From Isoetes taiwanensis (Eukaryota; Streptophyta; Lycopodiopsida; Isoetales; Isoetaceae), in NCBI GenBank assembly GCA_021234155.1, contig JAJEKV010000025.1, positions 2,001,995 to 2,065,994 of the forward strand: a stretch of DNA of 64,000 nucleotides, given 5' to 3'. Positions 10,769 to 21,830 of the stretch are shown here, piece after piece. A program made the translations under genes and the position numbers. The first letter of the stretch is position 1, and every line of letters starts with the position of its first letter. The notes beneath the pieces were generated by a model. It saw only the letters and a list, made by a program, of their open reading frames with translations. It did not search any database and was not told the DNA's origin.

Positions 10769-11900
10769 CATAAAAATATATGTACCTCAATATTTGTGAG
10801 CATCTGCACTAGTCCTAATGATGGGTCAGGCTGAAGTCCACACCTTGCATACGCTATATATACATGTTGGACAATCTCATCAAACTCATGATTTCTATCT
10901 ACCATATTGAAGTTTGTGCCATCCTTTAAACTTTGTTGCAAATTTCAGCCCCTGCAAATTTATTAAGTTTTACAAAGAATTATCAACTAAACAAATAGAA
11001 AACTACTTGCCTCTATTTGAGCATGTAAGTTCAATATTTTTCCATCATTGGTGGTCTGTGTCTCGCGAAATTTGGTTCTAAGGTCCTCCAATTTGTTCTC
11101 ACTATCTTGACATTCTTGCATCAAGACAAGGTTTTTTGCCTCAAGCTCGGAAAAAATCTCTAACAGCTGAATATAGGAGCCAAAGTTGTAGTAATCTGAA
11201 ATATGTGCTCATTTATTTATCTCTTTCAATTTTCCTGGTGAAATGGCCAGTTCATTGCCCCATAAAATTATTGAGTTGCTAAGCAGTTAATGTCTCTCTC
11301 TTTTATTAAATACGAGCTGAAACACACAGGATTGAACTAGTTGAAATCACATTGACATGTAATTAAAAAGCAAATGGTGGGTTCTTTTCTGCCTAAGAAT
11401 AGTATATATAGACCTAAACTGGCAACAAATTTATCAATCAACTTCGACAATTCTCTTCCTGATAAAACATTAGTAACTTATGTTCAGTTCTATAAACTAA
11501 CGTTCTAATATGTCATCTGTTTGTACAGCCTTGGCCATGTGGAGAAATTGGACAACAAGGGTTATTGTTTTAGGAAAAGAGCATTACAGACTAAAGATCT
11601 TTTCACAATTAAAGGGACACGGGACTGTTTTAGAACGAGGGAATAACCCAAGCACCGTAGTGAGGATGAGATCTGGAAAAGACTATCTAGATATAGTAGT
11701 GAAAGAAAGTATAGTCTGATGAAACATGGTAAGGCAGGATAACATAATTAAGCAGGTTGGTCGATCTGTCTTTTACAATTTAATGGAGTTAGTATTTCAA
11801 TAGGTTCTTCAGCTGTAAGGATAAACTTTCTACCTTCTTTGGTTCTTTGAAATATATCGGCTCATTTGCATTATCCTCGTCTTCATTTACGTTAGATGTA
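10769..11900 (-). CDS. CFAP100-like (DUF4200 coiled-coil) gene, internal exons only
   Basis: Three minus-strand exons can be traced. About 11899-11840 encodes NEDEDNANEPIYFKEPK and ends at AAG/GTAGAA. About 11166-11016 starts after ATATTCAG and encodes the coiled coil LLEIFSELEAKNLVLMQECQ with DSENKLEDLRTKF, ending at a GTAGTT donor. About 10937-10770 encodes EFDEIVQHVYIAYARCG then SLGLVQMLTNIE before GTACAT. The order 'YF..P..LL.IF.ELE..NL.LIQ.CQ...LE.L' followed by 'V..VY..C......TLQML..IE' is that of CFAP100, a tether protein of axonemal inner-arm dynein f. Known CFAP100 acts only in motile cilia, here presumably sperm flagella. The N-terminal coils and the C-terminus were not found, so this may be a gene fragment. 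Family assignment is from memory of the pattern. Confidence 0.55.
11510..11719 (+). other. Unrecognised 69-residue open frame
   Basis: A short frame with no motif that I recognise, lying inside the presumed large intron of the minus-strand CFAP100-like gene. It could be chance. The stretch 11901-12300 has no supported gene either. Confidence 0.15.
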
Positions 11901-12317
11901 AAAAAAAATCACATCATAATAAGAAATCGCAATAATGTTTGGTGAGAAGACTACATTCTCCAAAATCGTCCCTTGGATCAGCATTACAAGGAGAACTTAA
12001 CCCAAGTAATGTCTAGGTTTGGCCAGCGCCATCTCAAACATTATTAGATGACCCTTTTTTAACGAGTGGGGTCATAGGAAACGGGCATGCTAGGCTTTAT
12101 AAACTTCTTGGAGAGTAATTTAATAGACACAAATTTTCCATATTTAAGCTTAAATGCAAAATGCTATGGAGCTCAATACTTGGTGGTAAGAATACACCTC
12201 TTCCTGCCTCAATGTCTGTATACAAAAACTTCCCTGTTGCCTGCTGCTCCAAAATCCACTTCTTTGGTGTAAGGCTTAACAAGAAGTCTAAGTATTTTCT
12301 GCATTCTTCTAGTTGTT

Positions 12318-12480
12318 CTTGGTACTAAAAAAATTCTGGTGCCATCGCCAGTTCCGGCGGCTGCTCAGGGCGGATCATTCTATGTGAAAGTGTATATGGA
12401 TGGAGTTTCATTTGGGAGGAAGCTGGATCTTAGGACCTATAACAGCTACGACAAGCTATCTGTTGCGCTGGAAGAGATGT
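12318..12480 (+). pseudogene. Aux/IAA domain III exon fragment
   Basis: The frame from about 12318 encodes ILVPSPVPAAAQGGSFYVKV followed by YMDGVSFGRKLDL, RTYNSYDKL and SVALEEMF. This is the start of the C-terminal PB1 domain (domain III) of Aux/IAA auxin-response repressors, including the VKV-x-MDG, G-RK-(V/L)DL and Y-x-S-Y-x-x-L signatures. After MF the sequence no longer follows the family; the frame ends at 12521 with RRDLRRVLRSVS. No degron (GWPPV), EAR motif or domain IV was found nearby. It appears to be an exon fragment of a duplicated or captured gene rather than a working repressor. Confidence 0.8.
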
Positions 12481-12589
12481 TCCGGCGCGATTTACGCAGA
12501 GTCTTACGGAGTGTTTCATAGCATTTTGGAGGTACAGATTAGAACACCAGTTAACCAGTTTACCCCCAATAATGGGTTTGGAGCAGTCA

Positions 12590-12641
12590 TTGGCATATTT
12601 CAGGCATATATTGGCATATACTTGAAATATGCCATAAACCC
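12590..12641. repeat. Imperfect palindrome of TTGGCATATTTCA
   Basis: ttggcatatttcagg and cttgaaatatgccataa form inverted arms around a short direct copy 'catatattggcatatac'. This could fold into a stem-loop, but no function is implied. Confidence 0.6.
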
Positions 12642-12945
12642 ACATGGACCAGGGCTTGCCCTTTTAGGGGCAACCCCAAAAAAGGCACTGTTCCGTCTAA
12701 AAAAATAAAGGCTTGGCATGGATTAAAAGGTACTTAGAACTGGGTATTATAAGAAGGATATATTTTCGTGCAGACTTTGACAGTTACGAGAGCAAAACTG
12801 AGCCAGCGACATGCATAGCTCCAAGCTCGACGGATTAGACCTTAGGACTTTCTACTGCAAGATCCCATTTTGAAATTGGCACCGAGGAAGAGAAATCTCA
12901 CCTTCAAAAAAAATCCCATCTTCAAATTGGCATGCAATTGTATCG

Positions 12946-14626
12946 ATGGCCTTTTGGGATCAAAGGAATTCCTGGGAGCCACGCCTTGTAGTAGAGGTTT
13001 TCCAGGATGAAGATTCTAAAATTGGTACAATTTCTGGTTATGACGAAGTACGTGCATGCCCGTCCCGTCAATGTGATGTAATTAAATGAAAACTTTCTGA
13101 AGTGTTTTGATAATTATTTATGTTGCTTGTTTTTTTAGGAACTTAAGACTGCATGGAAGAGGATTCTCAGACATCAATGGGACCCTATTCGCCAGTTATT
13201 ACTTGCCTGCTTTCTTTTACTACAGAATTGATGTCTAATTCTTACAATGAAGTATTCCTAATAAACTGATTCTGTTGGTTAGGGTATGGTTGTTTCCTGA
13301 GCACTGTCTGAAAGACATTATGCTGGCTTTGCTATCGCTCACTGGAAAAACACTAGAGGTATGAATTGGAAGTGATATAGCTAAATTTCTTGTATTAAGC
13401 TTAAAGTGATTTTTGTAATTTTTTTCTTGACGAACTTAGGTGAAACTTAGTCCTTTTCTCAGATGGCCAAACTTCACAGCAGGTATTGGAATTCACCTAT
13501 GCAAAATATAGCATTTTAATTCTTATTTTGGTACTATAATTTCCTGAAATCATTGTCTAATTTGGTGCTGCAGAAGACATTCAATGGATCCGTCGTCCAC
13601 ACATCAAAGTGCTACTTGCTGAGACACACGATGATAAAATCTGCGCCTGCAACGCTTACGATGAAGTGGGTTCCTCATATTGACATGCTTTTGTCAACAT
13701 GATTCTAACAGTAATCTGAATTTTCCAATGTAGAGGATAAGGCTTGCGTATAGAGAAGTGCCTGGGTTTTGGTGGAATAAGGAAGAGAGGTATATTTATG
13801 ACGTGATCTTATATTGGTGTTACTCTCTTTTTTAGGAGGCCAAGCTGATTTTCGCTGCCTTATGTACAGCATGTGGACTTTCCCATCAGTTAATCTAGGA
13901 AAACTTGTACAGGAGCTGCGCAAAATCACATCCTCGCCTGCGGTTCGGGTCAGTGTCCCTGAATTTATTCACCAAAAGAATAGAATAAAATACAGTACAA
14001 TTATAGTCCTTAGTGGTCGCTAAAAAAGAATAGAATAGAATAGAATACAATTATTATAGTCCTTAATGTCGTCCTTAGTGGTCACCAAAAGAATAGAATA
14101 GAATAGAATACAATTATAGTCCTTAGTGTCGTGAGGCCACTGGAGGAAATGTGCATAACTTTTAACTTTGTTTGTTGTTTCTTATGGCACAGATTGAAGC
14201 CAGGCCTCCTTTAGATTTAGGAGACAATGGTGAGGATTTTATTTCAAGCATTATGTCAAATATGGTGTCTTCAACACCTTCTGATTCAACACCTTCTGCC
14301 ATACAAGATAATGCTGAATACTCTAAGATGAAGGTAAAGACTAAAAGACACATTCTTTACTCACAAATTGTTCTCTTGGCCTTGTTCCAAAACCTGATTC
14401 TGCACTTTTTTTGCAGCTACCAAAGTTGGAAGAAGGTTATAAGGTTTCCTTTACATGTAACATTTGTTTAGAAGGTGTAAGAGACGTGTACATGCACTCT
14501 ACCTTGTGTGGTCACGTTTTCCATGAAGAGTGCATTAAAAAGTCCATAAGAAGCCAACATATGTGTCCAACGTGCCGTCGTAGGTTGACAGATCAAATGG
14601 TACACCGTGTCTACCCGGACCCGTAG
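12946..14626 (+). CDS. Tandem HARP-like domains plus RING-H2 finger protein (nine exons, 284 aa)
   Basis: Exons by eye: 12946-13047, 13139-13194, 13283-13358, 13440-13482, 13574-13665, 13734-13789, 13870-13948, 14193-14333 and 14417-14626. All introns are GT-AG and the total of 855 nt is in frame. HARP-like domain 1 (about residues 14-74) has VVEVFQDEDSKI, LKTAWKRILRHQWDP and VWLFPEHCLKDI. Domain 2 (about 101-161) has IKVLLAETHDDKI, RIRLAYREVPGFWWN and MWTFPSVNLGKLVQEL. A Ser-rich linker precedes the RING-H2 (C229, C232, C246, H248, H251, C254, C265, C268). HARP domains bind fork DNA in SMARCAL1-type annealing helicases; RING-H2 domains recruit E2 enzymes. No SNF2 motor is present. The paralog at 26645-28969 has the same exon phases but an additional N-terminal region, so an upstream exon may be missed here. 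The donors at 13195 (GTTATT) and 13666 (GTGGGT) are weak. Confidence 0.8.
13975..14135. repeat. Minisatellite in intron 7 of the HARP-RING gene
   Basis: Three diverged units combine (GAATA)n with 'caattatagtccttagtggt' and 'caccaaaa' variants, at about 13977, 14028 and 14090. They lie wholly between exons 7 and 8. The junction 'gtggtcgctaaaaaagaata' looks like the LINE 3'-end junction found elsewhere, but with a different pentamer. Confidence 0.8.
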
Positions 14627-14731
14627 ATACGTAAATACATGATCTAGTATATATACACATGTATATAATATACACGATTCCTCAATGTTTGTCATATAAA
14701 ATCCTTCAAATAGAACTAGTGTTTTGATTGT

Positions 14732-14762
14732 TCTACGCTAAAAAATTCTATTCTATTCTATT
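14732..14762 (+). mobile_element. Extremely truncated LINE 3' end with (TTCTA)n tail
   Basis: ttctacgctaaaaaa is followed by attctattctattctatt. This matches the last ~15 bases and the pentamer tail of the LINE family described at 43616-44990. Confidence 0.5.
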
Positions 14763-15514
14763 AAAAATGTTACCGTGTCATTAAATTAAATAGCTAGGAT
14801 ATGATATAATTCCAATGGTATAAAAATCCGTCGAATCTTTTTTTATTTACCTCTTGATTTTGATGATTAAATATGACAAACAAACCCTTAATGTTTGTTA
14901 AAGCATACTATCATCTTTGCTTTATCACTCCTGAATTGCTATGTAATCCATGTGTTGCTTTATATTGGTGCATTATAAAAGCTACTTCTTCAAGTCATTC
15001 GTGAAGTAATAGTTAGGTGCTCATGTGGTGCGTTACATTGGTTCATTATAAAAGCTACCCTTCCCAGTCATTCTCGAAGTACTAGTTAGGTGCCCAATGT
15101 TGATGGGCATTCCAATTACGATTCGCAGAATGAACCATATCAACTGCTTTCTTATCCTCAAATGAATTGTGTATTGAATGGTGAATTTTTTACTCTTTCA
15201 AAAATGAAACTGAGAAGCTAAGATGTAAGTTATCAAGCTCCACTAAAAGACAACCAGTAAGAACACCAATATTTTAAATAATCCACCTTGCCCAGAAAAG
15301 AAGAGAGCCTCTAGGGGCGATTCAAGCCTCAAATTGCCAAATGAATCCCAGTCTAGTTGCGCCAGAATGCCAATGAACCATCAATCAAAACCCTAAATAA
15401 GAAAACACAAACCCTAGGACTCCCACATCCTTAAAAACATGAATGTCTATGCTACACTCTGGCCACCAATGGAACAACCCTAACGTGAGAAGAGCTGACC
15501 TGTTGCACTCCGAC
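14763..15514. other. Gene-poor gap with a local duplication
   Basis: A diverged repeat occurs at about 14952-15030 and 15025-15095 ('gttgctttatattggtgcat' / 'gtgcgttacattggttcat', then 'tataaaagctac'). No gene is supported. Confidence 0.5.
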
Positions 15515-15690
15515 CAATGGAACAAAAAGGTAACATTTAGAAAAAGGAGAGAACATCTTAAGAAAAAGAAGAGGCTTTGTTTGGATCATTTGATCTGGTC
15601 AGGTCAATGGAACAAAAAGGTAACATTTAGAAAAAGGAGAGAACATCTTAAGAAAAAGAAGAAGCTTTGTTTGGATCATCTGGTCAGGTC
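15515..15690. repeat. 90-bp tandem duplication with an open frame
   Basis: The block starting caatggaacaaaaaggtaac at 15515 is repeated at 15605 with about two mismatches. The period is a multiple of three, so the Lys/Arg-rich phrase VTFRKRREHLKKKK appears twice in one frame (15443-15745). I see no family match, and the frame may be incidental. Confidence 0.9.
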
Positions 15691-15741
15691 ATATGTGGTC
15701 GTCCATCTAGAGGTGATTGACTACATAAGGGTATGTTTATA

Positions 15742-15759
15742 TTAGTGGTATACAAAAAA
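15742..15759 (+). repeat. Left terminal inverted repeat of the transposon
   Basis: ttagtggtatacaaaaaa. The only mismatch to the right end is T versus C at position 10. Confidence 0.7.
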
Positions 15760-16137
15760 ACGAAATTTTAGCACGTCTCCAGCACCTTTTTTTAGCGCTT
15801 TTTTTACGTCGCGGGCGAAAAGAAATGAAGGGTGCCGTGCAAGTTGAAGGGTTCATGATGGGCTATGAAGTCGGGATGACAGGTAATGAAGTGCTGGGCG
15901 CGAAAAGGCCGTACAGATCCCATCATGCCAATTATCAAAGAAATGAGTATGATCCTGCCGTCAGCATATAATTCATCCCACAATCCGAGAATTCATTAAG
16001 TAGACGAGACGTTTGATCTCAAATTCGACCCCTTTTGGTGTATTGCTGAAAAAACTGATATCTCTGTTCCTCTTCCGGCAAGCGCTATTTCATCTTCTCA
16101 GTACACCCGATTTCTTAAATTACTTTGTTTGTAAGGC

Positions 16138-18248
16138 CATGGCAAACGAAGTTAAGGAGGTAAGCCCCAGGAATTAGCTTTGAAGACCTGTTTTTTGCTC
16201 TGTTATGAAACTGATTATTTTTTTCCTTTTGATTGCAGATGAAAATTGCTCGAACTGAGGCTGAGTTTGTTTCATTGCGAGATTTATGTGGTGCTGGCAC
16301 AAAGCCGAAAGAAATTAAGTGGAAAGATGTTTCTCCAAAGAGATTGAATGAGATATGGAAAGCCCCTTTGGTTAAAGGGAAGATTCATGTCAAAATGGTT
16401 CGAGAAACGATATGCCACCAAGCTAAAAGATCTGATTTCCAAGATATATCAAAGGGGCCTCACCAACAATGAGTGTAGGACTCAAATTTCTCGTGCCTTT
16501 GTGTGGCAAAACAACATTAAAGCTTCGTCTTAATCCGTAGAGAAATACAAGGTGAATTGGGCACGGTTTGCAGCTCAAAGCTTCTGAGATTCAATGGACA
16601 AGAGGTCAAGAAATGATGGGTCTTATTTCAATAAAAGCATAGAGGCCATTCTCATGTCATAAACAAAATTGAACGAGCTCAAACAAATTGATGAAATGAA
16701 CATACTTGAAGAAACAAGAGGATCCGTTGAGGCTCGAAGGTCTTTGTACAAAGGTCTTGACAAAAATTGTTCTCATCTGTTTGGGAAGCTATTGAGGATA
16801 AAAACAATCTTGGACAGCAATGGAAGCACATATAGAACCGGATGATGACATAAAGAAATGCATCGAGACCCTTAAAAGGGACGAAGTTGTTAAGGAAAAT
16901 TTGGAGAGGTCGCTTGCCAAAGTCGGCGAACCCAAGATTTTGCCTCAAAAAGGAGATTGAGAAGTCAAGATGGATGTTGCAAGGTATCAAGAGAAAATGG
17001 AGTCTTCGGCACAAGTGTTGTAAAATGTGCGCTTCATGCGGCGGAATGTGAAGTCCAAAAGGCATGTCGAGTAACCATGGGAGAGTACCACATTCCTCTA
17101 ATGCATGACGAGGTATGCAATGTCTGTGGTTTGGTGCTTGCTACGATTATGAAATGCATGTTAAGCTTTCTTGCCAAAGACAAGTATCATGTGTATTGCT
17201 TTAGTATAGTCTTTGGAAACTCGCATGCATAGTTCCGAATGTGGTGCGAAGTGCCTCAAGCACTTTTAAAAGAACTGGGATACAAAGCCGATGCAAAGCG
17301 GAAGAGAGTGAAGAAGATGCCGATCTTTGAAGAGGAGGATGGTGATGAGGAATTTGAAGAAGATGAGGAAATTGAAGATACAACTCCCAAGAAACGGATA
17401 GTGAAAAAAAACCAGGAAATTTGAAGATAGTCTTTGGAAGCAAAGCGGTGAGGTAAAAATTGATGAAGATTTTTACCTATTAGGAAGGCCGAGGAAGAGG
17501 ACCATTGGTACTTTCGAGTGCTACAAAAAAGATGAGAAGATGTGATACGTATAATGAATTTATAATTGTTACATGTGTTATTTTTCTTTTTGATGATGTT
17601 TTTTTTTTTGGTGTTTCAAAGAGTTGATCTTATTGATGTGGACAAGCTCACCCAAATAAGATGACTCACTATGCTTCCTCTTCAAAAGCAAAGAAGAATG
17701 ATGCACCATTTGAACATGCAGTCGCTAAGGAAGGTAAAGTGTTACTAGGTCTTTGGATAAGTGATGTATTATTTTTAATCTATTCCTTTTATCTTTTATA
17801 GTGGACAAAAAGGTTGAGCAGATTTGGTCCACAAAAACAACAATGAAATGAAGGATGTTAGTCCAAGAAAAGGTTAAAACCTTTTAACAATATATTTGTT
17901 TCCTTTTATACTTCTTTCCACGAAATTGAGTTTTTTTTTTTTTTGCAAAATGAGGTTGTTTCCACAGATGATGGAAAAGGTGTTAATAAGGATGAGGAAG
18001 CAACCTCTGAAGAGGATGTGATTCCAAACACTGACATAACACTTGACCAAGTAGGTTGGCTTGCTGAATTGAAGAAGTATGAGGCTCCTGCTACCAAGCC
18101 GATGATGAATGAGTTTGCTCTTGATCTGAAAAAAGGCCGTTGTTATATACCGATTAATATTTATGATCTGCTAATGTTATACCTGCATAATGCATTTTGT
18201 AATGTACTCCACACCTGTGGACGTTTTTGTAATACAAAGAAAGTTTAA
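16138..18248 (+). pseudogene. Accessory gene of the transposon (unrecognised; zinc-finger-like, acidic), frames broken
   Basis: A first exon (MANEVKE, 16138-16158) ends at GTAAGC. After TGATTGCAG the second exon at 16231 reads KIARTEAEFVSLRDLCGAG and RLNEIWKAPLVKGK, then shifts frame near 16380 to SKWFEKRYATKLKDLISKIY. Later pieces include EARRSLYKGLDKNCSHLFGK (about 16730-16790). A cysteine pattern follows at about 17110-17260: CNVCG, YHVYC with an upstream C, and CSECG, which suggests a RING- or treble-clef-like zinc site. Then come an acidic run (EEEDGDEEFEEDEE, 17330-17370) and an exon at 17949-18248 with acidic EEATSEEDVIPNTDITLDQV and WLAELKKYEAPATKP. Stops and frame changes make it a pseudogene as it stands. 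Its placement opposite the transposase suggests a second protein of the same element. I know no function for it. Confidence 0.5.
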
Positions 18249-18485
18249 GTTTTATTCCTAATGTGAATTGTTTATTCTGCATTCCTTTTTCTTGTTGCAA
18301 GTTTAACACAAATCCAAATGGTTTGATGGATTTTAAATAATGTATAATTAGATTTGTGTTGAATGGAGTAATTTTTTTGCCAAAATAAACACAACTCTAA
18401 AAGTCTGCGGTTTTTTAAAGAATGTGTATATTGATTGAATTGATTTGTATACATCACTGCTTGCATTGTGCTGAATGTTAATTCA

Positions 18486-21400
18486 TCAACTTTTTCCTTT
18501 TAGAATGTTCTTGCCATTCTTAGTAGTTGTTTTGTTTGCAACAACTTTACTCGACTTTGCAACATCTTTTTCTTGGTTTGCTGCTGTCCTGGCTTTCTTG
18601 CTATTTTTTTTTAATTCTTGTTTCACTATTTTTCTTGCTTGCCTTGCACTGACCTTGCTTGCAACCTGCTTTGTTGAATTTCCTACAACATCTTTCTTGT
18701 CTGCTGTTTTCTTGCTGTTACTGGTTTTTCCTTTTTCAACTTTCTTTGCTTTTCTTGAATTGGCCTTGGTTGTTGCTCCTGCTAGCTTACTGTTATTTGC
18801 TGCATCACACTGGGCTAGAATTGAAGATTGAGCTTGCAAACTTTCTAGAATGTGCTCATGGACCTCCTCTTGTAACTCATACAAGTTACCTCCCATATCT
18901 TCCATCAAGAAGTTGCATGATACAACCAAATGACTGTACACATTGCAGTCTGGTTCATGTCTTAGAAGTTCATACTTATTATCACCTACAAACTTATAAA
19001 ACTTACCAGTTACTACAACTTCTCTCCTACCAAACTTCTGTCCCCAGGGATCCTTGAAAGCTTTTTCAACAACATGCTTTGTCCGAAAGTACATTTGAGA
19101 ATGTAAAAATCAACTTTCTCCTTATTGTCTCTTTGGAGCAACAACAAAAAAATTCTCTCCAATGTCTATGATATCGGACTTCCACTCAAGATCACCTTCA
19201 TACACCGGCCCATCACAAGCTTCTATTTCCTCCTCTATTCTCTGGCCTTAATTCTGAAAAAACCCATGATCCTATTCTTTCTTTATTAATACACTTGTCG
19301 TACTTAGCGCACCAACGGTGGTGGCGTAGGTGAATAATTCATGTGTGCAACCATAGTAGGGTCCTTGTTGTTGACCGGTCTAATGCTATGGAATTTGCTA
19401 GATCCTACCAAAGTAGCACACTCAAACAATTCATCCCTGCACACATCTTCTTTGCCTATTTCCCAAAAGAATCTGCAGCCAAATAAATGAGTTCATAAAT
19501 GGTGCTTACAAATATAACTATGAACACAATATTTACCTGTGCTTGTCAGAATTACTGAAGTGTTCCTGGCAAAATATGACAACATCATGAGCATCTCTTA
19601 AGGGTCTAGAATTCCTCTTTAACATTTCATGTGTGAGTGCTCTTTTAATCACTGCCCCTGCCCCATCATGTTCACCTACAAACAAAAAGAGAAGCTTACT
19701 TTGGAGACATACAATTGAAGTAAATCTGCAGTGCTGGCATACCTTTTCCATGGTAAGAGGCAAAGTAATTCCAGTTAATTGGAATACCAGAGGTCTTAAA
19801 AAATCTACCAATGAAGAAAAATGTTCTTGCACCCTTGAATTGATGTGAGCAACCATCGGACCACATCACATGGTTGGTGTAATCCACACTTTTCGGCCTA
19901 GAAACTTAGCATGCTTATTAAGACAATGTTGAACAAAGAGAGTATCATGTTCTCATTCATCCGAGACATAAAAGTGTGTCTCTTTGATGATGTTCCTCTC
20001 ACACTTACTTAGACAATTTTCTTGAACCTCTCGCAGCTTTGCATGCCTCAGTATGTGATGTGCACCAAGATTTGTGCATTGATCATTCCTCCAATGCAAA
20101 CTTTGGATCTCTTGTTGTATTTTGAATGTGTAATTCTCGGCAAAAGTCTATTACCGATACAACCGTGTCTTTTGGAAAAGTGGCTAAGCAATCCCTAAAC
20201 TGCTTAGCCCTCGCCATCCGGCTTCATAATTGTGAGGAATAAAATCATCAATACATTCTTAGCATACTCCAAAATATCAGCTAGCATTACTTGTCTTGTA
20301 AACGAGCTTAACTATTGGTTTTGGTACTACTTTCAAAGCTCCAGTTCCATCGGGTTCAGTAGATGCTTCAAAAACACCTGTAATTTTACATAAAACTCTT
20401 TTAGTAATGAGTACGAAAGATTCTCCAATACAACAAAGATTAAAGTAGATAATGCAGCAAGGGTTTACTCTATCAAATGTCTTCCAATCAAGCTGTGTGA
20501 CCAGCACCTCTATTCAACTCCTTTGGACACATAGGCAATTTGGAAGGACCACAAGAATTGCATTTCAATAGCATGCAATTATGTTGATACCACTCATCTG
20601 CTATATCTTTGACACAAACCAATGACCTCCACATGTCACTTGATGACTTGTATGTCTTCAAGTTGGCTTCACATTTAAGGCCAGGACCACAAACAACACA
20701 TGTACAATTACATTCACTTCCATGAATCTTTGTGTCCAACCTCATTTTGTTAATTGCTTGTCTAACATAATCCAACCTCATGTGATATACACAAAGAAAG
20801 ATGTCTCCCCGTCCCTTTACTTTCCTTACAAAGCTAGGTTTCAGTGCATGAAAAGCTGAGAAAGACACCTCGAATTTTGGAAACTCTCTTCGAAATCTTT
20901 CATAAAATGAAACCTGCATTAAAACCATAAGCATTGTAGGCATGGTAAATTTAAAAAAAAAAAAAAGAAAGGGAAATTAGATAAACCAACCTCAGTCTCT
21001 TCCAAAAAATGTAGAGGATGCAATATTTTATTGCCTTTGGCAATCCTAATTTTAATCACATGCTTCTTGCATGGAGACACTCTTGAATTATTGGTCCAGA
21101 ACTCAACCACAAGCTTTTGCTGTTGATTAGTGAGTTTGTCACATCTGGTTTGTCTCTTAAACATTGACCAGGGACCTTCACCAATTCTCTCTTGCTCTTC
21201 TTCTATGTAATTTGTTGTAACATATTTTTCGTTTCAAATTCAAACATTCGGATAGCCTTCTACAGTTGGTTTCTCGAGGCAACAAAGATAAACCATTGCT
21301 GAGGTTCGAGCTCTGACCACATCAGTTTTCCTATCATACTTATGTTGAGCCAAAGATTTTCTCAAATTTTCCACTATTGTTGACATTGTTTTCACTTCTT

Positions 21401-21830
21401 TCAATTTCAATACCTGGTATTCTGGCAGTCTTTTTAGCAAAGACCTTCAAGAATGTCTTCCACTGTCTTGTTGTGAAGCATTTGCACATACCTTATTATT
21501 ATACAATGCTATTTTTTTTGAAATTTGTTGTTTTCTTCTCTTGCTTAGTCCACTGCTGGAGACATCTTTCTGTAAGTCTGCTTCTCTTGCTCTTTTCTTT
21601 GCTCTTTGTTCTCTCCTTTTCATTGCATGCAATTTTCTATAGAGTGATTCCCGATCTTCAAACCCATGTTCATCTTTGGACCTCAACACCACCTTTAAAA
21701 CAATTAGCAAACTAGTATTTCAAGATCGTTTAACATTTAAAAGCGGTTTTTCAAGCACTTACCGAATTTGTAGGTAGATCACAAAATGCTTCAAAACCAT
21801 CACGGTTTGTTTCAAAATTGGATGTCTTTG
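18486..21830 (-). pseudogene. Transposase-like gene of the transposon (multi-exon, few disabling mutations)
   Basis: Reading 21830 downward: an N-terminal exon ending at CCTACAAATTCG/GTAAGT; a basic exon with SLYRKLHAMKRREQRAKKRA; LTNQQQKLVVEFWTNNSRVS; an exon 20900-20500 with FPKFEVSFSAFHALKPSFV, IFLCVYHMRLDYV and cysteine pairs CTCVVCG and CNSCG; then FAENYTFKIQQEIQSLHW, VMWSDGCSHQFKGA, INWNYFASYHGKG and HDGAGAVIKRAL; and a Lys-rich C-terminus 19094-18486. I recall the series DFAENY - QxEIQS - SDGCxxQFK - HGKGxxDG from uncharacterised repeat proteins in plants and animals; its acidic residues could form a DDE/D-type catalytic triad, which is inference. Defects: one extra T splits the DF/AENY junction near 20125, a TGA replaces a codon near 19955, and there is a frame change near 20500. 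Confidence 0.7.

Noticed and set aside
18475-19057. Hydrophobic plus-strand frames suggesting membrane proteins
   Set aside because: They are the complements of a Lys/Ala-rich minus-strand coding end; the apparent membrane segments are antisense artefacts.
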